Below the pieces are notes generated by a model. That model did not search any database. It saw only the letters and a list, made by a program, of their open reading frames with translations, and was not told the DNA's origin. A program made the position numbers and the translations under genes. Shown piece after piece: positions 1 to 5,879 of a DNA stretch of 6,577 nt. Origin of the DNA: Pseudomonas sp. (GTDB lineage: Bacteria; Pseudomonadota; Gammaproteobacteria; Pseudomonadales; Pseudomonadaceae); NCBI GenBank assembly GCA_003488145.1, contig DNMQ01000443.1, forward strand, positions 1-6,577, written 5' to 3'. How positions within the stretch are numbered: the first letter of the stretch is position 1; each line of letters opens with the position of its first letter.

Positions 1-183
1 TGGCTGTTCATGGTGCGCTATGTCTGTCCAGTGCTGATCCTCATGGTCTTCCTGCATGCCCTTGGCTGGCTGGGCTTCGACCCGTTGCAGCGCTGGTACT
101 GGATCGCCGGAGCGATCGGTGCGCTGGCGGTGCTTGGCGAGATGTTGCGTCCGCGGGTGATGCCGGCACTGGCCGGTCGCTGA
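1..183 (+). CDS. C-terminal end of a multi-pass membrane protein, possibly a sodium-dependent (NSS/SNF-type) symporter (partial)
   Basis: Frame 1 is open from the window edge to a TGA at 181-183, giving the last 60 residues of a protein whose start lies outside. The fragment begins [14 protein letters not shown] and holds two hydrophobic stretches, about residues 2-24 and 32-48. They are separated by a short amphipathic loop ([10 protein letters not shown]), and the fragment ends in a short basic tail ([12 protein letters not shown]). This is the end of an integral inner-membrane protein. The pattern W-x-F-x-V-R-Y-x-x-P followed by a hydrophobic helix resembles the C-terminus of bacterial neurotransmitter:sodium symporter family transporters, which import amino acids or similar solutes with Na+. 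That family call rests on memory of a weakly conserved region, so it is tentative. A strong intrinsic terminator 26 bp downstream of the stop shows that this transcription unit ends here. Confidence 0.6.
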   Translation, partial: WLFMVRYVCPVLILMVFLHALGWLGFDPLQRWYWIAGAIGALAVLGEMLRPRVMPALAGR

Positions 184-209
184 CCACGGCGCGGCCCCTT
201 CGCGTGAAG

Positions 210-237
210 AACGCCAGCCAGCAGGCTGGCGTTTTTT
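210..237 (+). terminator. Rho-independent terminator of the upstream membrane-protein gene
   Basis: The arms AACGCCAGCC (210-219) and GGCTGGCGTT (224-233) form a perfect 10-bp stem with the 4-nt loop AGCA. The T-run at 232-237 overlaps the end of the right arm. It lies 26 bp after the stop codon at 183 and points along the + strand, so it ends the upstream transcript and insulates the chemoreceptor gene. Confidence 0.93.
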
Positions 238-268
238 ATGGGGAAACATCCGCATTGCGACTAGTAGG

Positions 269-295
269 TCAAGTTTCTTTGGGAACGGCCGAAAA
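269..295 (+). promoter_or_regulatory. Sigma-28 (FliA) flagellar-class promoter of the chemoreceptor gene
   Basis: TCAAGTTT (269-276), exactly 11 bases, then GCCGAAAA (288-295). The enterobacterial sigma-28 consensus is TAAAGTTT-N11-GCCGATAA, and Pseudomonas versions often begin TCAAG. Seven of eight bases match in each element and the spacing is exact. It sits just after the upstream terminator and before the chemoreceptor gene, as expected for late flagellar or chemotaxis genes. The predicted transcription start is near 302, leaving a leader of about 67 nt before the ATG at 369. This also excludes the more upstream in-frame GTG at 204 as the translation start. Confidence 0.8.
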
Positions 296-368
296 AGTGA
301 TTGAGATTAAAGGAATGCACAGTGCGCAGGATGCCAGCACCCCGTTCAGTCATTCGGACGCGCCTCAA

Positions 369-2258
369 ATGTCTAGTCATCTCAAGTTCAGCCACAAGAT
401 TCTGCTGGCCGCCTCGTTAGTGGTGATCGCAACTTTTGCGCTGTTTACCCTCTATAACGATTATCTGCAGCGGAGCGCCATTCGCGCCAACCTCGAAAGC
501 TACCTGGGGGAAATGGGCGAGGTTACCGCCCACAACATTCAGAACTGGCTGTCAGGCCGTATCCTGCTGGTGGAAAGCGCTGCGCAGACCATCGGCCGGG
601 ATGACTCGGCAGAGTCTGTTGGCAGTCTGCTCGAACAACGCGCACTGACCTCTACGTTCATGTTCACCTATCTCGGCGGAGCCGATGGCAGCTATATCCT
701 CCGCCCTTACGAGGCCATGCCGGACGACTACGATGCGAGAACTCGCCCCTGGTACAAGGATGCGCTGTCTGCAGATGGCACGACGCTGACCGAACCTTAC
801 CTGGATGCCACGCTGAACGAGCTGGTTGTGACAGTCGCAACCCCGGTCAAAAGCGGCCAGGGCGCGACGGGTGTAGTTGGTGGCGACCTAGGCCTGAAAA
901 CTCTGGTGGATATGCTCAACGCGCTGGATTTTGATGGCATGGGGTACGCCTTTCTTGTCAGCGGCGACGGCAAGGTGCTGGTCCATCCCGATCAGCAGAT
1001 GGTGATGAAGTCGCTCCAGGATATTTACCCGCAGAATACGCCGTCGCTCAGTAGTGGCTATGTCGAGGCGCAGCTTGAGGGTAATCCGCGCATCCTCAGC
1101 TTCAGCCGGGTTCAGGGCCTGCCTTCGGTGACCTGGTACGTCGGCATCTCGCTGGACAAGGACGCGGCCTACGCCAGCCTCGCCAGTTTTCGCACCACCG
1201 CGCTGGTCGCCACGGTTGCCGCCGTGGCGTTCATCCTGCTGCTGCTGGGCATGCTGATTCGTGTACTGATGCGTCCGCTCACCGACATGGGCCGCGCCAT
1301 GGCCAACATCGCCGAGGGCGAGGGTGACCTGACCCGGCGCCTCGCCGTGCAGTCCAGGGATGAGTTCGGTCAGCTGGCGACCGCCTTCAACCGCTTCGTC
1401 GAGCGTATCCATGAATCGATCCGCGAGGTGTCCTCGGCCACGCTGCAGGTCAACGAAGTGGCACAACGCGTGCTTGGCGCTTCGAACGCATCGATGGCCA
1501 ACTCCGACGAGCAGGCCAGTCGCACCAACAGCGTGGCGGCGGCGATCAACGAACTTGGCGCCGCCGCCCAGGAGATCGCCCGCAACGCGGCAGATGCCTC
1601 GCAGCACGCCAGTGGCGCGCGGCATCAGGCCGAAGACGGTCGCCAGGTGGTGGAGCAGAACATCGCCGCGATGCGCGAGCTGTCGGCGAAGATCAGCGCG
1701 TCCTGCGGGCAGATCGAGGCGCTCAATGCCAAGACCGTGGACATCGGCCAGATTCTCGAGGTGATCAAGGGCATTTCTGAGCAGACCAACCTGCTCGCGC
1801 TGAACGCCGACATCGAGGCGGCGCGGGCCGGCGAGGCGGGGCGCGGCTTTGCCGTGGTCGCCGACGAGGTGCGCAACCTGGCGCATCGCACCCAGAGCTC
1901 GGCGCAGGAAATCCAGCAGATGATCGAGCAGCTGCAGGTCGGTGCCGGCGCTTCGGTGCAGACCATGACCGAAAGCCAGCGGCAGAGTGAATCCAGCGTC
2001 TCCATCGCCGACCGCGCCGGCGAGCGCCTCGGCGAGGTGACCCAGCGCATCGGCGAGATCGACGGCATGAACCAGTCGGTGGCCACCGCCACCGAGGAGC
2101 AGACCGCGGTGATCGAGTCGCTGAACATGGACATCACCGAGATCAACACGCTGAACCAGCAAGGCGTGGAGAACCTGCAATCGACCCTGCGCGCCTGCGG
2201 CGATCTGGATCAGCAGGCGCGCCGCCTGAAGCAGCTGGTGGACAGCTTCCGGATCTGA
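369..2258 (+). CDS. Methyl-accepting chemotaxis protein with dCACHE_1 sensor, PctA/PctB/PctC-like amino-acid chemoreceptor
   Basis: This is a 629-residue inner-membrane chemoreceptor that senses periplasmic ligand and controls CheA through CheW. The order is a short cytoplasmic start, TM1 (about 11-29), a periplasmic double-CACHE domain (about 35-270), TM2 (about 277-299), HAMP (about 300-350) and a methyl-accepting signalling domain (about 360-629). The signalling tip is at 471-500 ([20 protein letters not shown], then [10 protein letters not shown]). The amino-acid-binding residues known from Pseudomonas PctA, Y121, R126, W128, Y129 and D173, are all present at the same numbers, so L-amino acids are the likely attractants. 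I chose ATG 369 because it gives the PctA length and the matching N-terminus ([15 protein letters not shown]). Its Shine-Dalgarno is weak (GGA at 357-359). ATG 315 is an alternative (18 residues longer), but AAAGGA abuts it with no spacing. There is no C-terminal CheR-tether pentapeptide. Residue 481 is Asp where almost all receptors have a small residue. Flanking sigma-28 promoter and terminator make it monocistronic. Which Pct paralogue it corresponds to cannot be decided here. Confidence 0.95.
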   Translation: MSSHLKFSHKILLAASLVVIATFALFTLYNDYLQRSAIRANLESYLGEMGEVTAHNIQNWLSGRILLVESAAQTIGRDDSAESVGSLLEQRALTSTFMFTYLGGADGSYILRPYEAMPDDYDARTRPWYKDALSADGTTLTEPYLDATLNELVVTVATPVKSGQGATGVVGGDLGLKTLVDMLNALDFDGMGYAFLVSGDGKVLVHPDQQMVMKSLQDIYPQNTPSLSSGYVEAQLEGNPRILSFSRVQGLPSVTWYVGISLDKDAAYASLASFRTTALVATVAAVAFILLLLGMLIRVLMRPLTDMGRAMANIAEGEGDLTRRLAVQSRDEFGQLATAFNRFVERIHESIREVSSATLQVNEVAQRVLGASNASMANSDEQASRTNSVAAAINELGAAAQEIARNAADASQHASGARHQAEDGRQVVEQNIAAMRELSAKISASCGQIEALNAKTVDIGQILEVIKGISEQTNLLALNADIEAARAGEAGRGFAVVADEVRNLAHRTQSSAQEIQQMIEQLQVGAGASVQTMTESQRQSESSVSIADRAGERLGEVTQRIGEIDGMNQSVATATEEQTAVIESLNMDITEINTLNQQGVENLQSTLRACGDLDQQARRLKQLVDSFRI

Positions 2259-2276
2259 CCGGAACGGTGATTCTTG

Positions 2277-2298
2277 AGGGCGCTTCGGCGCCCTTTTT
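2277..2298 (+). terminator. Rho-independent terminator of the chemoreceptor gene
   Basis: AGGGCGC (2277-2283), a stable TTCG tetraloop, then GCGCCCT (2288-2294), with a T-run at 2294-2298. It lies 18 bp after the chemoreceptor stop codon at 2258 in the + orientation. The UUCG-type loop on a GC stem and the T-run make this a textbook intrinsic terminator. Confidence 0.93.
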
Positions 2299-2313
2299 CA
2301 TGGATGTGATTTG

Positions 2314-2337
2314 GCCGCGGAGCAATGTGCCCGCGGC
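2314..2337. repeat. 7-bp inverted repeat upstream of the DJ-1/PfpI gene
   Basis: GCCGCGG (2314-2320) and CCGCGGC (2331-2337) form a perfect inverted repeat around a 10-base spacer, so the half-site centres are 17 bp apart. It lies 43 bp upstream of the ATG at 2381, where a promoter or operator would be expected. No T-run follows. A chance origin is possible in GC-rich DNA, and I see no clear -10/-35 pair here. Confidence 0.35.
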
Positions 2338-2369
2338 GGCAGTCTCAACTGTTCACGTCGCGCTTCAAC

Positions 2370-2376
2370 AAGGAGG
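2370..2376 (+). promoter_or_regulatory. Strong Shine-Dalgarno that fixes the DJ-1/PfpI start
   Basis: AAGGAGG, nearly the full anti-Shine-Dalgarno complement, lies 4 bases before the ATG at 2381. The same frame is open further upstream to 2267, but that stretch runs through the previous terminator and has no ribosome site. This site therefore decides the start. Confidence 0.9.
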
Positions 2377-2380
2377 CTCC

Positions 2381-3061
2381 ATGAAAATTCTTATCGTGCT
2401 CACGTCCCACGACCAGCTGGGTGACACCGGCAAAAAGACCGGCTTCTGGCTGGAGGAATTCGCCGCGCCGTACTACGTCTTCATGGATGCCGGGGCGCAG
2501 GTGGTGCTCGCGTCGCCCGAGGGTGGCGAACCGCCGCTGGACCCGAAGAGCGACGAGCCCGACGCCCAGACCGAGGCCACCGAGCGTTTCAACGGGGATG
2601 GCGAGGCGCAGACGCTGCTGGCCAACACCTATCGTCTGGATCAGGTGTCGGTCGAGGATTTCGACGCGGTGTTCTATCCGGGCGGCCACGGCCCGCTGTG
2701 GGACCTGGTGGACAACCCCACATCCATCGCCCTGATCGAGTCCTTCGTCAAGGCCGACAAGCCGGTGGCCACGGTCTGCCACGCACCGGCGGCGTTGACC
2801 GAGGTGCGCGGCAAAGATGGCGAGTATCTGGTCAAGGGCAAGCGGGTCACCGGCTTCACCAATGGCGAGGAAGCGGGTGTGGAGCTGACCGATGTAGTGC
2901 CGTTCCTGCTCGAGGACCGCCTGCGCGAGCGTGGCGGCCAGTACAGCAAGGGCGCGGACTGGGCGCTTTACGTGCAGGTCGACGGGCTGCTGGTGACCGG
3001 GCAGAACCCGGCCTCATCGGAAGCGGCGGCAGAGGAACTGCTCAAGCTGCTGCGCGGCTGA
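2381..3061 (+). CDS. DJ-1/PfpI superfamily protein, Hsp31-like (type 1 glutamine amidotransferase-like fold)
   Basis: This is a 226-residue, probably cytoplasmic protein of the DJ-1/PfpI superfamily. It starts with the core beta strand MKILIVLTSH. The nucleophile-elbow motif is TVCHAPAAL at 131-139, with Cys133 as nucleophile and the adjacent His134 as its partner. Conserved partners include a glycine-rich turn YPGGHGPLWDL at 99-109 and an early acidic pair E25/E26. A late acidic pair E163/E164 follows TGFTNG (157-162). The length and the Cys-His pair followed by a downstream Glu resemble the Hsp31-like (class III) branch rather than PfpI proteases (about 170-180 residues). Related proteins are described as chaperones, glutathione-independent glyoxalases (methylglyoxal to lactate) or deglycases. 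Which applies here cannot be told from sequence. No signal peptide or membrane segment is visible. It has its own strong ribosome site and follows a terminator, so it is likely transcribed alone. It converges on the EAL gene with 2 bp between stop codons. Confidence 0.93.
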   Translation: MKILIVLTSHDQLGDTGKKTGFWLEEFAAPYYVFMDAGAQVVLASPEGGEPPLDPKSDEPDAQTEATERFNGDGEAQTLLANTYRLDQVSVEDFDAVFYPGGHGPLWDLVDNPTSIALIESFVKADKPVATVCHAPAALTEVRGKDGEYLVKGKRVTGFTNGEEAGVELTDVVPFLLEDRLRERGGQYSKGADWALYVQVDGLLVTGQNPASSEAAAEELLKLLRG

Positions 3062-3063
3062 AC

Positions 3064-3876
3064 TCACTGCGGCCAGGCGAGCTGTTCCGCCTGGCCACAG
3101 GCCTCGAACAGCGGCCGGCTGAACAGATAGCCCTGCATCAGATGGATGCCCAGATCGAACAGGGCGCTGCATTCGTCGGCGGTTTCCACGCCTTCGCCGA
3201 TCACCTTGATACCCAACTCCTCACACATGCGCACCGTCGCCCGGACGATGGCCTGACGCGTGCGGCTCTGGTCGATGCCGCGGATCAGGTCCATGTCCAG
3301 CTTGATGATGTCCGGCTGGAAATCGGCCAGCAGATTGAGCCCGGCAAAGCCGGCACCGAAGTCATCGATGGCGGTGAGAAAGCCGATGCGCTGGTATTCG
3401 CGGAACACCTCGGTCAGCCACTTGCCGTCGTTGATGCGCTCGCCTTCGACGGTCTCGAAGATGATTTGCTCGATGGGAAAGTCGTGGGCGCGGGCGGCTT
3501 CCAGCGTCGAGCGTATGCACAACTCGGGGCGGTAGATCGCGTTGGGCATGAAATTGATCGACAGCTTGCTCTGCATGCCCAGCCTGGACGCGGTCTTGAT
3601 CGCCTTGACCCGGCCGGCCTGATCGAAACGGAAGCGATTCTGCTCGGTGACCTGCGACAGCACGGTGGGGGCTGGTTCGCCGCCGACGCCGCGGACCAGC
3701 GCCTCATGGGCGAAGATCTGCCGGCTGCGCAGATCGACGATCGGTTGGAAGGCGTAACTGAAGCTGAAGCCCAGGCGCTCGCCACTGGCGCAGCTGGGGC
3801 AGGCGCCGTGTTCGGCGGCGCCGTGGCACGGATAGGCATCTGGGGCAGGGATGCTGCTGGTGTTGCTCGAACTCAT
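3064..3876 (-). CDS. EAL-domain cyclic-di-GMP phosphodiesterase with Cys/His-rich N-terminus
   Basis: This is a 270-residue soluble protein that probably hydrolyses c-di-GMP to pGpG, lowering the level of this second messenger and favouring motility over biofilm. The EAL domain covers about residues 37-262. The active-site set is intact: E58 in HEALVRG, N108 in SINFMPN, E141 and E144 in FETVEGE, D171/D172 in DDFGAG, K192 in IIKLD, E228 and E231 in GEGVET, and Q248 in MQGYLF. The usual FTE triplet reads TVE, but both acids remain. No GGDEF, PAS, REC or transmembrane segment is present. Upstream of the domain is a short segment with C17, H18, H23, C26 and C29 (a CxxC preceded by Cys and His), which could bind metal or sense redox state. 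The start ATG (complement of 3874-3876) has only a weak Shine-Dalgarno (GAG about 7 bases upstream), so the exact start is less certain. The antiporter gene lies 105 bp upstream on the same strand, so cotranscription is possible but not shown. Confidence 0.93.
   Translation of the reverse strand: MSSSNTSSIPAPDAYPCHGAAEHGACPSCASGERLGFSFSYAFQPIVDLRSRQIFAHEALVRGVGGEPAPTVLSQVTEQNRFRFDQAGRVKAIKTASRLGMQSKLSINFMPNAIYRPELCIRSTLEAARAHDFPIEQIIFETVEGERINDGKWLTEVFREYQRIGFLTAIDDFGAGFAGLNLLADFQPDIIKLDMDLIRGIDQSRTRQAIVRATVRMCEELGIKVIGEGVETADECSALFDLGIHLMQGYLFSRPLFEACGQAEQLAWPQ
3071..3096. terminator. Perfect GC-rich hairpin at the convergent gene junction, possible weak or bidirectional terminator
   Basis: GGCCAGGCG (3071-3079) and CGCCTGGCC (3088-3096) form a perfect 9-bp stem with an 8-base loop. 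It begins 10 bp after the DJ-1/PfpI stop and lies inside the last codons of the opposing EAL gene. No T-run follows on either strand, so it does not meet the intrinsic-terminator rule. It could pause polymerase or protect the 3' end of the + strand mRNA. Confidence 0.4.
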
Positions 3877-3981
3877 GGGCGCACTCGATTGGGGCCGGTG
3901 GATAGCAGGTTAACGGCTGCGCTGGCGGTGGCTGAAGTCCGCCGGTCAGACAGAGCCCGGATGGCGCCGCGTTTGGGGTTC

Positions 3982-5670
3982 TCAACGCCTTGCCGCGTAG
4001 TCGGTCGGCGGCCTGGGCGTTGATCCCAGCTCGTCGATCAGGCTGCGCGCGGCGAAGTCCGCCGCATCGGTGAAGGGGTTCAGTACGCGGGCGACGCCGG
4101 CCGCATCCAGCGCCTTGCCATGCTGATCGTCGCGCACCACGCCGGCGATCTTGCCCTGAAACCCTGCATGCTTGAGCGCATGCAGAAAGGCGCGATTGGC
4201 CTCCCACTGCGGAAAACTGGTGACCACCCATTCGGCATGCTCAAGCGGCAGCGATTCGAGAAAGCTGGGGTCCTCGCCATCGCCGAAACGTACCGGCAGC
4301 TTGCTGCGGCGCAGCGTGCGCACTGCCTCGGGGTCGAAGTCCACACCGAGCACCGGCAGTCGTGCCGCGGCCAGCTGCTGCAGCAGACGCGAGCCATATC
4401 GGCCCAGGCCGAAGATGATGATGCGCGGATGGCCCTGCGGCTTCCCCAGAGCCTCCACTTCCAGCTCGCGATAGGGGCGTTTGCGCTCGAACACGCCGAG
4501 CCAGGGCGCCAGCCGCTCGTAGAGCGGTTGCGAGAACAGGATCATGTAGGTCGAGAGCATGATCGTCACCAAACCGACCAGCGTGGTGAGCCCCAGCGCC
4601 TCCGGCCCGATATGGCCGAGGGTGATGCCCATGGCGACGAAGACAATGGAGAACTCGCTGATCTGCGCCACGGTCAGCCCGGCGAGAAAGCCGGTGCGCT
4701 TGCGATAGCCCATGTAGCCCATGATTGCCATGACGATCAGCGGGTTGCCGATCAGCACGAACAGCGCCAGCACGATGGCCGGCAGGATCTCGTTGCCGAG
4801 CGTGGAGAAATCCAGCCGGCCACCGAGGTCGATGAAGAAGAACAGCAGCATGAAGTCGCGGATGCCGGTCAGGCGCGCGTTCATCGCTTCGCGATAGGCC
4901 GTCGAGGCCAGCGAAAAGCCGGCGACGAAGGCTCCGGCCTCCTTGCTGAAACCGATGTAGTCGCCCAGCGCGGCGAGCCCGGTGCCCCAGGCAATGGCGA
5001 AGATCAGCAGCAGTTCCTGCGAGCGCGCCATGCGGCTGACCAGCGGCGGCAGCACGTAGCGCATCAGCACGTAGATCAGGATGGCCGCGCCTGCCAGACG
5101 CAGCAGCAGCGAGCCCGAGACCTCGGCCCAGCCGGCATCGCCGGCGCCGCGCAGGGCGCTCATGGTCATCATCGCCAGCACCACGGCGAGGTCTTGAACG
5201 ATCAGGAAACCCACGGCGATGCGTCCGTGCAGCGAGTCGAGCTCGTGTTTGTCCGAGAGCAGCTTGACGATGATGATGGTGCTGGAAAAGGTCAGCGCCA
5301 CGGCGATGTAGATCGCCTCCATGGTGCTCTTGCCCATCAGCAGCGTGAGCGCGAAGCCGAAGACGATGGTGAAGGTCAGCTGCCCGAGCCCCGTGGCCAG
5401 CGCCACCGGCCCGATATTGCGGATATGCGCGAGGTCCAGCTTGAGCCCGACCACGAACAGCAGCACGGCGACGCCGATCTCGGCCAGCAGATGGATCTGT
5501 TCGGCGGCGTTGACCGGGCCGAACACCGCCGGGCCAAGCAGAATGCCGACCACGATGTAGGAAATCAGCAGCGGCTGGCGCAGGCTCACGGCAATCGCCC
5601 CGACCACCGCGGAAACGATCAGCAGTAGGGCGAATTCGGCGAAGGGGCCGTGGGCGAGTAGCGCTTCCAT
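3982..5670 (-). CDS. CPA2-family monovalent cation:proton antiporter with C-terminal TrkA-N/RCK domain (KefB/YbaL-like)
   Basis: This 562-residue inner-membrane antiporter exchanges K+ or Na+ for protons. Residues about 10-388 form a hydrophobic block of roughly a dozen membrane segments. It contains the QD pair of the ion path in FLIVQDLAVV (Q159, D160) and the LTFSSTIIIVKLLSD stretch (126-140) typical of KefB/KefC-like proteins. Residues about 415-545 form a cytoplasmic TrkA-N (RCK N) domain. It has the dinucleotide-binding loop FGLGRYGSRL (G421, G423, G426) and the acidic VDFDPE (443-448) that usually binds the ribose of NAD(H). No second RCK_C domain follows. The protein ends in a short polar tail. 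Length and layout fit YbaL-like or 'KefB' annotations. Glutathione gating as in E. coli KefB/KefC cannot be assumed. The start ATG (complement of 5668-5670) has a good Shine-Dalgarno, GGAG, 6 bases upstream. It is divergent from rhlE across 209 bp and is followed on the same strand by the EAL gene. Confidence 0.93.
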   Translation of the reverse strand: MEALLAHGPFAEFALLLIVSAVVGAIAVSLRQPLLISYIVVGILLGPAVFGPVNAAEQIHLLAEIGVAVLLFVVGLKLDLAHIRNIGPVALATGLGQLTFTIVFGFALTLLMGKSTMEAIYIAVALTFSSTIIIVKLLSDKHELDSLHGRIAVGFLIVQDLAVVLAMMTMSALRGAGDAGWAEVSGSLLLRLAGAAILIYVLMRYVLPPLVSRMARSQELLLIFAIAWGTGLAALGDYIGFSKEAGAFVAGFSLASTAYREAMNARLTGIRDFMLLFFFIDLGGRLDFSTLGNEILPAIVLALFVLIGNPLIVMAIMGYMGYRKRTGFLAGLTVAQISEFSIVFVAMGITLGHIGPEALGLTTLVGLVTIMLSTYMILFSQPLYERLAPWLGVFERKRPYRELEVEALGKPQGHPRIIIFGLGRYGSRLLQQLAAARLPVLGVDFDPEAVRTLRRSKLPVRFGDGEDPSFLESLPLEHAEWVVTSFPQWEANRAFLHALKHAGFQGKIAGVVRDDQHGKALDAAGVARVLNPFTDAADFAARSLIDELGSTPRPPTDYAARR

Positions 5671-5697
5671 CAGGGTCTCCGTGCGGTTGATGTGACG

Positions 5698-5709
5698 GCG
5701 CCGCGGCGC
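5698..5709. repeat. Perfect 12-bp palindrome in the leader of the antiporter gene
   Basis: GCGCCGCGGCGC equals its own reverse complement. It ends 28 bases upstream of the antiporter ATG, within the divergent intergenic region. It could be a protein-binding site or a small leader hairpin. A chance origin is possible given the GC content. Confidence 0.4.
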
Positions 5710-5718
5710 TCTGCCTAT

Positions 5719-5729
5719 CCTGCGGCAGG
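5719..5729. repeat. 11-bp inverted repeat in the divergent intergenic region
   Basis: CCTGC, a single G, then GCAGG. It lies 9 bp from the 12-bp palindrome, on the antiporter side of the region shared with rhlE. A regulatory role is speculative. The rest of 5671-5879 shows only the rhlE extended -10 element and no RNA gene. Confidence 0.3.
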
Positions 5730-5828
5730 CGTTGGCCAGCTACCAGCGCGGCAGCGTATGAAACTGTGACAGCAAGGCATCGCCTGGCCCGCCTGCAATC
5801 GGCTGGCGCGCCGATGTGCCCGGCCTGC

Positions 5829-5837
5829 TGCTAGAAT
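5829..5837 (+). promoter_or_regulatory. Extended -10 promoter element for rhlE
   Basis: TGCTAGAAT: an extended -10 TG (5829-5830), one base, then TAGAAT (5832-5837), five of six matching TATAAT. No good -35 box lies 17 bp upstream (CGCCGA at 5809-5814), which extended -10 promoters tolerate. The predicted start is near 5844, giving a leader of about 36 nt to the ATG at 5880. Confidence 0.55.
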
Positions 5838-5879
5838 CCGCCCTTTTTCATCCCGCCGAAACGGCGCTGCGAGCCTGCC

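Noticed and set aside
888..2180. A 430-codon open frame antisense to the chemoreceptor gene
   Set aside because: It is the mirror of a high-GC coding sequence. Its translation is rich in His, Gly, Arg and Leu with no recognisable domain, while the sense frame is an unmistakable MCP.
2311..2330. A possible sigma-54 -24/-12 promoter beginning TTGGCC
   Set aside because: The required GC at the -12 element (TTGC) with correct spacing is absent.
2267..2380. A 38-residue N-terminal extension of the DJ-1/PfpI protein
   Set aside because: It would start before and read through the chemoreceptor terminator. The AAGGAGG site and the beta-strand start MKILIVL place initiation at 2381.
3922..3945. An imperfect 7-bp stem (CTGGCGG / CCGCCGG, one G-T pair) between the antiporter and EAL genes
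   Set aside because: It has a 10-base loop, no T-run on the minus strand, and is easily expected by chance at this GC content. I see no clear promoter in the 105-bp gap either.
2698..4023. A 441-codon + strand frame spanning the DJ-1/PfpI end and the EAL gene
   Set aside because: It crosses two real genes in wrong frame and orientation, shows no domain, and has no ribosome site.
4120..5628. A 502-codon open frame antisense to the antiporter gene
   Set aside because: Its product is a low-complexity Gln/His/Asp/Arg-rich sequence typical of an antisense frame of a membrane protein in GC-rich DNA. The sense strand has clear CPA2 and RCK motifs.
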